DNA of 53,144 nt from Paenimyroides ummariense (GCF_900115115.1 NZ_FOVI01000022.1:1-53144); one strand, 5' to 3'; counted from the stretch's first letter, positions 26,950 to 36,229 are shown. Notes: generated from the sequence alone by a model not told the origin. Made by a program: numbers and translations.

Positions 26950-28707
26950 TTAAATTACATCTTTTTCGGCTAATTGCTTATTATATAAATTGTTGTAATA
27001 TCCTTTTTGGTTTAGTAATTGATTATGAGTGCCTTGCTCTATAATTTCACCGTCATTCAAGATAATAATTTTATCGGCATTTTTGGCAGATGATACTCTA
27101 TGTGTTACAATAATGGTAGTTTTCTTTGCCGAAATATCTTTTAAATTATTTAAGATACGCTCTTCGGTTTCGGTATCAACGGCAGATAAACAATCGTCTA
27201 ACAATAAAACGGGAGCATCTTTAATTAAAGCTCGGGCAATAGAAACACGCTGTTTTTGTCCGCCCGACAAGGTAATTCCACGTTCGCCCAAAATAGTATC
27301 GTATCCTTTTTCAAAGCGCATAATGTTTTTATGAACATCGGCAATTTTAGCAAAATGTTCAATTTCTTCTTGCGATGCATTTTCTTTACCAAACTGAATG
27401 TTGTTTTTAATGGTATCAGAAAACAGAAAAGCATCTTGCGGAACAACAGCAATCTGATCACGTAAATTTTCAACATTTAAATCTTTAATATCGATATTAT
27501 CAATAGAAATCGACCCGGAAGAAACATCGTACAAACGTGAAATAAGCTGCAATATAGTTGATTTTCCCGATCCGGTTTTTCCTAAAAAAGCAACAGTTTC
27601 TCCTTCGTTGATAGTAAAGGATATATTGTTTAATGCGTGAATTTTTGTGTCTTCGTAAATAAAATGAACATTTTTGAATTCGATCTTTCCTTTTAAATCG
27701 TGTTTTTCTAATGTTGTTGATTGGATTGATGGAACTTCGTTTAAAAATTCATTGATACGTTTTTGAGAAGAATCGGCTTCCTGAACCATAGACGATACCC
27801 AACCTAACGAAGCAATTGGCCAGGTTAACATATTAATGTATAAAATAAACTGCGCAATGACACCAATTTCTGTAATAGTACCATTGATGTACATACGTGC
27901 GCCAATGTAAATTACCAGTAAATTACTTATTCCGATCAGGAAAATCATTAACGGACCAATTAATGCGTTAGTGTAGGTTAAACGCATGAACTTGGTTTTA
28001 CTTTCGGTTGTAGCTTCATCGTACGCTTTGTTTTGCTTACCTTCTAAAGTATAAGCTTTGATAACGCGTATCCCTGAAAAAATTTCTTGTGAAAACGATG
28101 ATAATTTTGATAAATTCTGCTGATAAGCAAAACTTCGGTTGTTGATTTCGGTACTTAATTTATACATTAAAATTGCTAAAAACGGTACAGGAATCAATGA
28201 ATACCAAGTTAGTGTTGGCGATATAATATACATTTGCACAATTACTACTGCCATTCTAAAAACGGTATTTATGGAATACATAACAGCAGGACCAACATAT
28301 TGTCGCACTTTTGCAACATCTTCTGAAATGCGACTCATCAAATCGCCGGTACGCTGACGTTTGTAAAAATCTAAACTCAGTTTTTGGTAATGCTCATAAA
28401 TTTCGTTTTTAATATCGAATTCAATGTGGCGCGACATTACAATAATGGTCTGACGCATTAAAAAAGTAAGGAAACCCGCCAATAATGTTGTGCCCACAAT
28501 TAAAAGCATATTGTGCCACAGGGCTTGTTTAGTGGCTTCGGCAGTTAATTCATCTTTTAAAAAATGCTGTAAAACAGTAATAGCATCACCTATATACTGT
28601 GGTGTAAAAACAGTAAATATTTGCGATGCAATGGTAATAACGATACCCAAAAGGAATCGGTATTTGTATTTTACAAAGTATTTATTAAGTTTTTGAAGTT
28701 CTTTCAT
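26950..28707 (-). CDS. ABC exporter with fused membrane and ATPase domains, 585 aa
   Basis: MsbA/LmrA-type half-transporter. Six membrane helices occupy about residues 15-310 and the nucleotide-binding domain about 341-580. Visible motifs are Walker A GKTGSGKS (376-383), the Q-loop in VVPQDAFLF, signature LSGGQ (480-484), Walker B VLLLDD (500-505) and the H-loop in VTHRVS. The residue after the Walker B Asp is Asp505, where most exporters have the catalytic Glu. This occurs in the weak site of heterodimeric exporters. The substrate is unknown. No partner half-transporter gene is adjacent. Confidence 0.92.
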   Translation of the reverse strand: MKELQKLNKYFVKYKYRFLLGIVITIASQIFTVFTPQYIGDAITVLQHFLKDELTAEATKQALWHNMLLIVGTTLLAGFLTFLMRQTIIVMSRHIEFDIKNEIYEHYQKLSLDFYKRQRTGDLMSRISEDVAKVRQYVGPAVMYSINTVFRMAVVIVQMYIISPTLTWYSLIPVPFLAILMYKLSTEINNRSFAYQQNLSKLSSFSQEIFSGIRVIKAYTLEGKQNKAYDEATTESKTKFMRLTYTNALIGPLMIFLIGISNLLVIYIGARMYINGTITEIGVIAQFILYINMLTWPIASLGWVSSMVQEADSSQKRINEFLNEVPSIQSTTLEKHDLKGKIEFKNVHFIYEDTKIHALNNISFTINEGETVAFLGKTGSGKSTILQLISRLYDVSSGSISIDNIDIKDLNVENLRDQIAVVPQDAFLFSDTIKNNIQFGKENASQEEIEHFAKIADVHKNIMRFEKGYDTILGERGITLSGGQKQRVSIARALIKDAPVLLLDDCLSAVDTETEERILNNLKDISAKKTTIIVTHRVSSAKNADKIIILNDGEIIEQGTHNQLLNQKGYYNNLYNKQLAEKDVI

Positions 28708-28837
28708 TACTTAGCTTCTATTTCTTTTAAATATTAAAAAACGCAACTTCTTTTTTGTTAACTTTTTTAACAATTAATTATATGATTATTGATTTAATAA
28801 TAATGTAATCAAAAAATAATAATAAAATAAATTGTTT

Positions 28838-28845
28838 TATATTTG
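28838..28845 (+). promoter_or_regulatory. Promoter -7 box (TATATTTG) for the leucine dehydrogenase-like gene
   Basis: Exact TAnnTTTG match 23 bases before ATG 28869, in the 161-base divergent gap. Confidence 0.5.
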
Positions 28846-28868
28846 AATCTATCCAAATTATTAAAATT

Positions 28869-29969
28869 ATGACAACAAACGTATATACTCCAGACGAGTT
28901 AAAAAAAGTTGACCCGGTTTTTGGTCAGATTTCCTTTGATCATCACGAACAAGTTGTTTTTTGCCACGACAAAGATACTGGTTTAAAAGCAATTATTGGT
29001 ATACATAATACAGTATTAGGTCCGGCATTAGGAGGTACGCGTATGTGGAATTATACTTCTGAATGGGAAGCTTTGAACGACGTTTTACGTTTATCGCGCG
29101 GAATGACTTATAAATCAGCAATTTCAGGATTAGATTTAGGTGGTGGAAAAGCGGTTATTATCGGTGATTCTAAAAAAGATAAAAATCGTGAATTAATTAA
29201 AGCATTTGCTAAATATGTAGATTCATTAAGCGGACGTTATATTACTGCAGAAGATGTTGGTACTACAACACCTGACATGGATTTAATTCATACAATTACG
29301 CCACACGTAACAGGTATTTCAGAAAGTTTAGGCGGATCTGGAAATCCATCGCCAGTTACAGCTTACGGTGTTTACATGGGATTGAAAGCTGCTACGAAAT
29401 TCAAATACGGATCTGATGACTTAAACGGTAAAAGAGTTTTGGTTCAGGGAATTGGAAACGTGGGTGAAACGTTGGTAAAACACTTGGTAAACGCAGGCGC
29501 ATTAGTTACCATTACAGATATTAGCAAAGACAGAGTAGAGGAAGTAGCAAAAAAATACAACACGGCTATTTACATGGGCGAAGATTTATATTCGTTAGAT
29601 GTTGATATTTACGCTCCATGTGCTTTGGGTGCTACGGTAAACAACAATTCTATCAGTAAATTAAAGGCACAAGTAATTGCAGGTGCTGCAAACAATCAGT
29701 TGGCAGAAGAAGCTGTTCACGGTAAAATGTTACAGGAAAAAGGAATTGTTTATGCTCCGGATTTCTTAATCAACGCAGGTGGAATCATTAATGTTTTCGG
29801 TGAAATTGCTAAATATGGTTCAGACGAAGCTATCCGCAGAACAGAAAATATCTACAACACTACGTTAGATATTTTAAATTTAGCAAAAGAACAAAACATT
29901 ACGCCAAACCAAGCGGCTATGAAAATGGCAGAGCAGCGTATCGAAAAGAAAAAAAAAGAAAATAAATAA
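28869..29969 (+). CDS. Leucine dehydrogenase-like Glu/Leu/Phe/Val dehydrogenase, 366 aa
   Basis: NAD-dependent oxidative deamination of branched-chain amino acids, feeding iso-branched fatty acid synthesis that is prominent in this group. It has the substrate-domain motif MTYKSAISGLDLGGGKAVI with Lys82 and the catalytic Lys94, and the NAD-binding GIGNVGETLVKHL. The length fits leucine/valine dehydrogenases rather than the longer glutamate enzymes. It is followed by a short gap holding the nusB promoter and a hairpin. The exact amino acid preference cannot be read. Confidence 0.9.
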   Translation: MTTNVYTPDELKKVDPVFGQISFDHHEQVVFCHDKDTGLKAIIGIHNTVLGPALGGTRMWNYTSEWEALNDVLRLSRGMTYKSAISGLDLGGGKAVIIGDSKKDKNRELIKAFAKYVDSLSGRYITAEDVGTTTPDMDLIHTITPHVTGISESLGGSGNPSPVTAYGVYMGLKAATKFKYGSDDLNGKRVLVQGIGNVGETLVKHLVNAGALVTITDISKDRVEEVAKKYNTAIYMGEDLYSLDVDIYAPCALGATVNNNSISKLKAQVIAGAANNQLAEEAVHGKMLQEKGIVYAPDFLINAGGIINVFGEIAKYGSDEAIRRTENIYNTTLDILNLAKEQNITPNQAAMKMAEQRIEKKKKENK

Positions 29970-29986
29970 AAATTAAAATTTTGTTT

Positions 29987-29994
29987 TAATTTTG
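29987..29994 (+). promoter_or_regulatory. Promoter -7 box (TAATTTTG) for nusB
   Basis: Exact TAnnTTTG match 55 bases before the nusB ATG. Confidence 0.45.
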
Positions 29995-29996
29995 CA

Positions 29997-30029
29997 AAGC
30001 GAAAATCAAATAAGGTTTTCGCTTTCTTT
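29997..30029 (+). terminator. Hairpin between leucine dehydrogenase-like gene and nusB
   Basis: Perfect 9-bp stem (29997-30005 with 30016-30024, 10-base loop) followed by TTCTTTAT. The weak T-run and position downstream of the nusB -7 box leave open whether it is a terminator or a leader hairpin. Confidence 0.45.
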
Positions 30030-30049
30030 ATAAATAAGTTCTTAGTAGC

Positions 30050-30994
30050 ATGGTAAACAGACGTCATATCCGTTCAAAAGTATTGCAGGCATTATATGCA
30101 ATGACTCAAAACCAATCCGATCAATTAGATGTTTATGAAAAATATCTTTTCAACAGTTTAGAAAACATCCGCGAACTGTATCTTTTAATGTTGTCTTCAT
30201 TAATTGAATTGCAGAAAGTAGAGAATGATTTTCTGGAAGTATCGGCACAAAAACATTTAGCTACACCACAAGAAAAAAATCCCAATAAAAAGTTTGTCAA
30301 TAATTTAGCGTTGCAGGTTTTATGTAAATCTGAAACATTAAATAATTGGCTGAAAGAATTGCACATCAATCAGTTTCATGTAAACGATCAATACATAAAA
30401 ACGTTGTTGCAAGAAATTAAATCGAGCGAATTATACAAGCATTACATGCGTAACGGCGTGAATACTTTTGAAGAAGATAAAGATTTCTTAATTAAGTTAT
30501 TTACCGATTTTATTGCTCCGAACGAAAAGATATACGAGTTTTTAGAAGATTATAAAATTTCTTGGATTGATGATATTCCGGTTGTAAATACAGCGATTTT
30601 AAAACAGTTGGAAGGATTAAAGAACGAAACCAGCTATTTTAAACTGAACAAAGTTTTTAAAGATGATGAAGATAAAGAATTTGCAAAGCAGTTGTTTAGA
30701 AAAACAGCGTTGAATGCAGATGTCTTTGTTAAGGAATATGAAGACAAAACGCGTAATTGGGAATTAGATCGTATTGCCGAAATTGATACTATTATTTTGA
30801 ATTTAGGTGTTTGCGAGCTGCAAAAATTTCCATCGATTCCTGTAAAAGTAACAATTAACGAATATTTAGAACTTGCAAAAGAATATTCAACACCAAAAAG
30901 CAGTATATTTATCAACGGAATTTTAGACGCTTTAGTTAAAGAATACCGCGAAGAAAATAAATTAAACAAAATAGGAAGAGGATTAATCGAATAA
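30050..30994 (+). CDS. nusB: Transcription antitermination factor NusB, extended form, 314 aa
   Basis: NusB with S10 (NusE) binds boxA and promotes antitermination of rRNA operons. The start RRHIRSKVLQALYA matches the NusB N-terminus, and the C-terminal part (about 190-300) carries WELDRIAEIDTIILNLGVCEL, read in two pieces (WELDRIAEID and TIILNLGVCEL), and INEYLELAKEYSTPKSSIFINGILD (INEYLELAKEYSTPKS then SIFINGILD). At over twice the length of E. coli NusB, it has a long inserted helical region, which is usual for Bacteroidota. It is first in an operon with a DUF1573 lipoprotein and yajC. Confidence 0.92.
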   Translation: MVNRRHIRSKVLQALYAMTQNQSDQLDVYEKYLFNSLENIRELYLLMLSSLIELQKVENDFLEVSAQKHLATPQEKNPNKKFVNNLALQVLCKSETLNNWLKELHINQFHVNDQYIKTLLQEIKSSELYKHYMRNGVNTFEEDKDFLIKLFTDFIAPNEKIYEFLEDYKISWIDDIPVVNTAILKQLEGLKNETSYFKLNKVFKDDEDKEFAKQLFRKTALNADVFVKEYEDKTRNWELDRIAEIDTIILNLGVCELQKFPSIPVKVTINEYLELAKEYSTPKSSIFINGILDALVKEYREENKLNKIGRGLIE

Positions 30995-30996
30995 TT

Positions 30997-31485
30997 ATGA
31001 AAAAATTAATGTTTGCAGCAGGTTTCGCTGCATTAAGCTTAATGGCTTGTAATAAAAAAGAAGACGCTTCGTCACTTATCAAAGATGGTGCTTCTACAAC
31101 AACTGAAACTACAACAACATCAACAACAACTGATGGTGTTACAGAAACTTCAAGTTCTACAAGTGCACAAACAGGTTTTCCTAAAATTGCATTCAACGAA
31201 ACAACTCATGATTTCGGTGAATTAAAAAAGGGATCTAAAGGCGAAGTGGAGTTTGAAATCAGAAACGAAGGAACTGTAGATTTAGTTATTATCGATGCTA
31301 AGGCATCATGCGGTTGTACGGTTCCAGAAAAACCAACGGAACCAATCAAACCAGGTAAATCGGCAAAAATGAAAGTTATTTTCTCTGCAAACAGTGCAGG
31401 TTTACAAAGTAAAAACATAACATTAACAACCAATACCGAAGCAGGTAGCGAAGTGTTAACTGTAAAAGCAAACGTAACAGAATAA
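30997..31485 (+). CDS. DUF1573 lipoprotein, 162 aa
   Basis: A lipoprotein signal is seen at the N-terminus (LSLMAC, Cys18 as lipid site), then a Ser/Thr-rich linker of mostly TTT/TTS (about 27-55). The C-terminal DUF1573 immunoglobulin-like domain starts at THDFGELKKGSKGEVEF and contains the typical KASCGCTVPE. Role unknown; in Bacteroidota it is very often encoded between nusB and yajC, as here (two bases after nusB, six before yajC), with no proven functional tie. Confidence 0.9.
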   Translation: MKKLMFAAGFAALSLMACNKKEDASSLIKDGASTTTETTTTSTTTDGVTETSSSTSAQTGFPKIAFNETTHDFGELKKGSKGEVEFEIRNEGTVDLVIIDAKASCGCTVPEKPTEPIKPGKSAKMKVIFSANSAGLQSKNITLTTNTEAGSEVLTVKANVTE

Positions 31486-31491
31486 TTTAAA

Positions 31492-31782
31492 ATGGAAAAC
31501 ATTCAACAGTTTTTACCTTTTGTTTTAATAATGGCGGCAATGTATTTTTTAATGATACGTCCGCAACAACAAAGAGTAAAAAAAGAAAAAGAATTTGAAG
31601 GAAGCTTAAAAGTAGGCGATAAAATTGTAACTAAAGCCGGTATCCACGGAAGAATTTCTGAACTTGCAGAAACAACAATGGTTGTAGAAACAATGGCAGG
31701 AAAAATTAAAATGGAAAAAGCGGCAATCTCTTTAGATTTAAGCAGAAAAGTAAATGCTTCTCCAGTAGTTGAGAAATCATAA
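31492..31782 (+). CDS. yajC: Preprotein translocase accessory subunit YajC, 96 aa
   Basis: Small single-pass membrane protein of the SecDF-YajC complex. The first helix (about 5-21) is followed by the family signature MIRPQQQRVKKEKEFEGSL (19 residues) and GDKIVTKAGIHGRI. Length is typical. It is the last gene of the nusB operon and ends at a bidirectional terminator. Confidence 0.95.
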   Translation: MENIQQFLPFVLIMAAMYFLMIRPQQQRVKKEKEFEGSLKVGDKIVTKAGIHGRISELAETTMVVETMAGKIKMEKAAISLDLSRKVNASPVVEKS

Positions 31783-31785
31783 ATA

Positions 31786-31815
31786 AAAAACTCCTAAATT
31801 TCTTTAGGAGTTTTT
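31786..31815. terminator. Bidirectional terminator between yajC and the small membrane protein gene
   Basis: Perfect 13-bp arms (31786-31798 with 31803-31815) with A-run before and T-run after. Confidence 0.85.
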
Positions 31816-31819
31816 ATTT

Positions 31820-31978
31820 TTAAGGTCTGTTTCCAGTAATTAATCGGTATAGGATAGCAATAACTGCTAACACCAATAAAACGTGTATAAAACTTCCTAC
31901 GGCATCTGCGAAACCAAAATATCCCACAGCCCATAAAATGATCAGTACTACGGCAATAAGCCAAATTAAATCTCTCAT
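31820..31978 (-). CDS. Small membrane protein of the lmo0937/DUF5670 type, 52 aa
   Basis: I translated this from the minus strand: ATG at 31976-31978, TAA at 31820-31822. The product begins MRDLIWLIAVVLIILWAVGY, continues FGFADAVGSFIHVLLVLAVI and ends with LYRLITGNRP. Two hydrophobic helices surround a Gly/Phe turn with a central His, and the R-x-I-x-G-x-RP end matches the widespread lmo0937 family of tiny membrane proteins, which are often linked to envelope stress. It is convergent with yajC across a bidirectional terminator. Function is unknown. Confidence 0.8.
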   Translation of the reverse strand: MRDLIWLIAVVLIILWAVGYFGFADAVGSFIHVLLVLAVIAILYRLITGNRP

Positions 31979-32064
31979 AGCATACTATTTTTAAAAATTA
32001 GTATCCTAAAGTTAGTAAAAAAATAATTTAATACCACTTTAACTTTTATATTTTTTTTGCAATT

Positions 32065-32096
32065 TTTGGTGACTACCGCACAATTTTGTACTTTTA
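32065..32096 (+). promoter_or_regulatory. Possible promoter for kmo
   Basis: TTTG at 32065-32068 and TACTTTTA at 32089-32096 are 20 bases apart, close to the Bacteroidota -33/-7 layout with one mismatch in the -7 box. It is 34 bases before ATG 32131. Confidence 0.3.
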
Positions 32097-32130
32097 TCCA
32101 AATACATTTAAGTAAACAAAAAGCTATAAC

Positions 32131-33492
32131 ATGCTTACAAAAAATAAAGATATTGCAATTGCAGGTGCCGGTTTGGTAGGCACGCTTTTGGGTATCTATC
32201 TTAAAAAGAAAGACTACAACGTAACCATTTTTGATCGAAGTGAAGATATCCGTAAAGTAAAATTTTCAGGTAGATCTATAAATTTGGCAATGTCAACTCG
32301 CGGGTGGCATGCTTTAGATGAAGTCGGAATTGGCGATGAAATCAGAAAAATTGCCATTCCAATGGATAAAAGAGCCATTCATTTAAAAGACGGATCTTTA
32401 TCTTTTCAGCCATATGGCATCAATGGCGAAGCTATTTATTCTATTTCGCGCGGTGGTTTAAACAGAATGATGATTGATCTGGCAGAAAAAGCCGGAGTAA
32501 ATTTTGAATTTGGTCAGAGAATTTGGGACGTAAATTTAGAAACCGCAACCTTATATATAGGTGAAAACGAACACGGACCTTTTGAAAATAGACAATTCGA
32601 TCAGATTTTTGGTGCAGATGGAGCTTTTTCGAGAATTCGTCACCGCATGCAACGCCAGAACAGGTTTAATTATTCACAATATTTTTTAAATATCGGCTAC
32701 AAAGAATTAACCATTCCAGCAAACGAAGATGGTTCGCATAAAATCGATCCTAATTCTTTTCATATCTGGCCTCGTGGTGAATTTATGTTGATTGCACTTT
32801 CTAACGATGACGGATCGTTTACTTGTACGTTGTTTATGCCTTTTGAAGGTGATAATTCCTTTGAAGAAATCAATTCAGAAGAAAAGCTAACGACATTTTT
32901 TAATGAATATTTTTCTGACACAAAAGATTTAATCGTAAACCTTAAAGAAGATTATTTTTCAAACCCGACATCTTCGCTGGTTACTATGCAATGTTATCCT
33001 TGGACCTATAAAGATAAGGTGGCATTAATTGGTGATTCGGCCCATGCAATTGTTCCTTTTTACGGACAAGGAATGAACGCTGGTTTTGAAGATATTACTG
33101 CTTTGAGTGATTTATTGGATGAATTTCCAAATGATATTGAAACGGTTTTTGAAAAATATCAAGAGATACGTAAGCCAAATGCCGATGCAATTGCCGAATT
33201 ATCGTATCGAAATTTTATTGAGATGAGTATAAAAACGGCTGATGTTGATTTCTTATTGCAGAAAAAAATTGAAGCTTGGTTTACAAAACAACATCCCGAT
33301 AAATGGTTGCCGTTGTACGATCGCGTTACTTTTAGTTTAAATCCGTACGAAGATGCTTTGGCAATTGGCGATTTGCAGAAAAAAGTTATGGAAGAAGTAA
33401 TGCAGTTACCCGATATTCATGAAAATTGGCAAACTAAAGAAGTTGAAAAACACATTTTAGATTTATTAGATAAAAATAAAGCAGACATATAG
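32131..33492 (+). CDS. kmo: Kynurenine 3-monooxygenase, 453 aa
   Basis: FAD- and NADPH-dependent hydroxylation of L-kynurenine to 3-hydroxykynurenine in tryptophan breakdown or de novo NAD synthesis. The N-terminal FAD-binding GAGLVG lies in IAIAGAGLVGTLLGIYLKKK (20 residues); GRSINLAMSTRGWHAL and the second flavin motif GDSAHAIVPFYGQGMNAGFE are both strongly KMO-like. The length fits the bacterial enzyme. No other kynurenine-pathway gene is adjacent. Its stop codon lies within the convergent terminator hairpin. Confidence 0.93.
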   Translation: MLTKNKDIAIAGAGLVGTLLGIYLKKKDYNVTIFDRSEDIRKVKFSGRSINLAMSTRGWHALDEVGIGDEIRKIAIPMDKRAIHLKDGSLSFQPYGINGEAIYSISRGGLNRMMIDLAEKAGVNFEFGQRIWDVNLETATLYIGENEHGPFENRQFDQIFGADGAFSRIRHRMQRQNRFNYSQYFLNIGYKELTIPANEDGSHKIDPNSFHIWPRGEFMLIALSNDDGSFTCTLFMPFEGDNSFEEINSEEKLTTFFNEYFSDTKDLIVNLKEDYFSNPTSSLVTMQCYPWTYKDKVALIGDSAHAIVPFYGQGMNAGFEDITALSDLLDEFPNDIETVFEKYQEIRKPNADAIAELSYRNFIEMSIKTADVDFLLQKKIEAWFTKQHPDKWLPLYDRVTFSLNPYEDALAIGDLQKKVMEEVMQLPDIHENWQTKEVEKHILDLLDKNKADI

Positions 33493-33502
33493 TCTGCTTT
33501 TT
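33478..33502. terminator. Terminator at the kmo 3' end
   Basis: Perfect 9-bp arms (33478-33486 with 33492-33500) with a 5-base loop and five T. It includes the kmo stop codon and can also serve the convergent gene at 33511. Confidence 0.8.
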
Positions 33503-33510
33503 GCTTTATA

Positions 33511-35022
33511 TTACTTTTTAAATATTTTGGTAAGTACACCAAATGCTCCACGTATAAACGTTGCGCTGGTTAAAACTTTAATAACCTGTTTGGTAAAATA
33601 ACTTTCTTCTTTTTTCTTTGGTGCAGTATTGGTTTTCGATTCTTTAATAACTGCAGGTTCTGTCGTTTTTTCTATGGTTAGCTTGCGGTTCAGAATTTCG
33701 TACGCACTTTCACGGTCAACCACACTATTATACTTGTTTTTAAGGTCCGATTTTTCTATCAACCCTTCAATTTCAGTAGGCGATAAAACATCCATTCTAC
33801 TCATTGGTGCTAGTATCATACAAACAGCCAAAGGTGTAGGAATTCCCTTTTCGTTTAAAACGGTAACCAAAGCTTCTCCCGTACCAAGCTGTGTAATAAT
33901 TTCGTTGGTTTTGTAAAATTCGGTTGTTGGGAAATTTTCCGATGCCAGTTTAATCGCTTTCCGATCTTTATCAGTAAAAGCACGCAACGCATGTTGAATC
34001 TTCAATCCTAATTGCGCTAAAACACCGTCGGGTACATCGGTTGGATTTTGTGTGATAAAATACAGACCAATTCCTTTAGATCGTATCAATTTAACAATGG
34101 TTTCAATTTGATCTAACAGTGCTTTGCTGGCTTCTTTAAAGATTAAGTGTGCTTCATCGATAAAAATAACCAGTTCCGGCTGACCGCTGTCGCCTTGTTC
34201 CGGCATGGTATTGTAAACTTCAGCCAAAAGGCACAACATAAAAGTCGAGAATAATTTAGGTTTGTCCTGAATATCGTTTAAACGTAGAATGTTTACGTAT
34301 GCTTTACCATTTTCGTCAATTCGCATTAAATCTTTAATATCGAATGATGTTTCTCCGAAAAATAAATCAGCATCTTGTTGTTCCAATTCAATAAGTTTAC
34401 GCAGAATTGCTCCGGTTGAAGCAGTAGAAACACGTCCGTATTCTTTTTCAATAGCCTCTTTACCTTCATTTGTTATAAACTGAATTACTTTTTTAAGATC
34501 CTTCAAATCTAATAAAGGCAGCTGATGATCGTCGCAATATTTAAAGATCAAAGACATTACACCGCTTTGCGTATCGTTCAAATCTAAAATACGAGATAAT
34601 AAAACTGGACCAAATTCAGAAATGGTTGCCCGTAGCCGAACGCCGTTTTGTTTTGATATAGTTAGTAATTCTACAGGAAACGCTTTAGGCTCAAAAGGTA
34701 AATTCATTTTAGCATGACGTTCTTCTATAAAAGCAGTTTTTACGCCTTGCTGTGCAATTCCGCTGAAATCACCTTTAATATCCATCATTAAAACAGGGAT
34801 TCCTTTGTTAGAGAGTTGCTCAGATAGTACTTGAATGGTTTTAGTTTTACCCGTTCCTGTAGCACCCGCAATTAATCCGTGGCGGTTCAGTGTTTTTAAA
34901 GGTATGTTTATAAATAGGTCTGCAACGGGTGCGTTTTCAATCATTGCACCGCCAATAGTGATAAAGTCGGTCTTAAAAGTATAGCCTTCTTTAATTTGTA
35001 GTTTGAATTTTTCGATATCCAT
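33511..35022 (-). CDS. HerA/YjgR-like ATPase (DUF853), 503 aa
   Basis: P-loop ATPase of the HerA-FtsK superfamily, YjgR subgroup. Walker A GATGTGKT (about 53-60 of the shorter form), Walker B LVIFIDEAHLIF and the sensor-like FITQNPTDVPDGVLAQLG are visible, and the C-terminal tail includes SATFIRGAFGVLTKIFKK. The cellular role of YjgR proteins is not settled. I chose the second ATG (35022, MDIEKFKLQ) because a TATCTTTA -7-like box lies only a few bases before the first ATG (35037). It ends convergently with kmo. Confidence 0.88.
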   Translation of the reverse strand: MDIEKFKLQIKEGYTFKTDFITIGGAMIENAPVADLFINIPLKTLNRHGLIAGATGTGKTKTIQVLSEQLSNKGIPVLMMDIKGDFSGIAQQGVKTAFIEERHAKMNLPFEPKAFPVELLTISKQNGVRLRATISEFGPVLLSRILDLNDTQSGVMSLIFKYCDDHQLPLLDLKDLKKVIQFITNEGKEAIEKEYGRVSTASTGAILRKLIELEQQDADLFFGETSFDIKDLMRIDENGKAYVNILRLNDIQDKPKLFSTFMLCLLAEVYNTMPEQGDSGQPELVIFIDEAHLIFKEASKALLDQIETIVKLIRSKGIGLYFITQNPTDVPDGVLAQLGLKIQHALRAFTDKDRKAIKLASENFPTTEFYKTNEIITQLGTGEALVTVLNEKGIPTPLAVCMILAPMSRMDVLSPTEIEGLIEKSDLKNKYNSVVDRESAYEILNRKLTIEKTTEPAVIKESKTNTAPKKKEESYFTKQVIKVLTSATFIRGAFGVLTKIFKK

Positions 35023-35037
35023 TAAACAATTATTCAT

Positions 35038-35346
35038 TTTTTGATAAAGATATAAACTTCTTTCAACTAAAAAAATGCAATAAAACGGCAGGTTATGTAA
35101 TTGTTAAGAAATATTTGAGACTAAAAAACAATAATAGTGAAAGTGAAACGTTTAATGATTAAGGATTTGATAAAAAAATATTAAAAAGTAAATTAATTGT
35201 TTCTTTTTCGTTAATTTTAAATTCTTGAATTATTACAGGTGAAATTTTATTTTTTTATTTCAACTAAAAAAGTAAATTTGCCTTGCTTCAATGAAAGCAA
35301 ACTAATTTTAAAAATTGAGTAAACATTAAATTTAAATTTTATTAAG
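35038..35346 (+). other. Intergenic region upstream of exbB
   Basis: About 309 AT-rich bases between the divergent HerA-like gene and exbB. They hold the exbB -7 box at 35273 and a small leader hairpin (TTGCTT 35283-35288 with AAGCAA 35295-35300). I see no ORF or RNA gene in it. Confidence 0.5.
35273..35280 (+). promoter_or_regulatory. Promoter -7 box (TAAATTTG) for the exbB operon
   Basis: Exact TAnnTTTG match 66 bases before ATG 35347; the leader is long compared with other genes here. Confidence 0.5.
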
Positions 35347-36162
35347 ATGACACAAACAGTTGAGAAAAATCCAAGTGGTTCAGGATTATCAAACGTGGCT
35401 GCGGCGATTACCATTATCCTATGTTTAGTTTTTGGTTGGGTAATTTGGAGATTTGTATTAGGAAATGCAGACAACTTCATGAACGGCGATCGTAACGGCG
35501 ATCCATTACCAGGAGACTTAATGGGAATGATGTACAAAGGTGGTTACGTTATTGCTGTATTAATTGGATTATTAACAACAACTATTGTATTCGGCATCGA
35601 AAGATGGATTGTAGTAAGTAAAGCTGCAGGTACAGGTGATGTTAAAGGTTATGTAGCTAAAGTACAATCTTTAGTTAATGCTAACCAAATTGACGAAGCT
35701 ATTGAACTTTCTGACAAACAAAAAGGTTCAGTTGCAAATGTTGTAAAAGCAGCGTTAATTAAATTAAAAGAAGTTAAACGTGAAGGTTTTGATGCTGACA
35801 AAGCAACTGAAACTATTCAAAAAGAAATCGAAGAAGCTACGGTGTTAGAAATGCCAATGTTAGAGAAAAACATGATCATTTTAGCAACATTAGTGTCTAT
35901 TGGTACATTAGTAGGTTTATTAGGTACAGTAACAGGTATGATTAAAGCATTCTCGGCTTTATCTACAGCTGGTTCTCCTGATTCATCTGCATTAGCAACA
36001 GGTATCTCTGAAGCCTTGATGAATACTGCTACAGGTATTGGTACATCTACATTAGCTATTGTTTTCTATAACGTATTCACAACGAAAATCGATAAATTAA
36101 CACATTTTATCGACGAAGCCGGATTCGCAATTACACAATCTTACAGAAGACACAATAAATAA
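35347..36162 (+). CDS. exbB: ExbB/TolQ/MotA-type proton channel protein, 271 aa
   Basis: Part of the ExbB-ExbD motor that uses proton motive force to energise TonB and so drive outer-membrane receptors. Membrane helices lie near 16-36, 61-82, 180-205 and 222-245. The MotA/TolQ/ExbB core LATLVSIGTLVGLLGTVTGM (20 residues) and ALMNTATGIGTSTLAIVFYN mark the pore helices. It leads an operon with two ExbD proteins and TonB. Confidence 0.94.
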   Translation: MTQTVEKNPSGSGLSNVAAAITIILCLVFGWVIWRFVLGNADNFMNGDRNGDPLPGDLMGMMYKGGYVIAVLIGLLTTTIVFGIERWIVVSKAAGTGDVKGYVAKVQSLVNANQIDEAIELSDKQKGSVANVVKAALIKLKEVKREGFDADKATETIQKEIEEATVLEMPMLEKNMIILATLVSIGTLVGLLGTVTGMIKAFSALSTAGSPDSSALATGISEALMNTATGIGTSTLAIVFYNVFTTKIDKLTHFIDEAGFAITQSYRRHNK

Positions 36163-36229
36163 TCTTTATTGTAGTTCGTAAAATAGTGTATAATTCCAGA
36201 TTAAATCTGGTTAAAAAAGAAGAGAGAAT

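Noticed and set aside
30050..30994. Unusual length of NusB
   Set aside because: The long form is the norm in Bacteroidota, so it is not a novelty.
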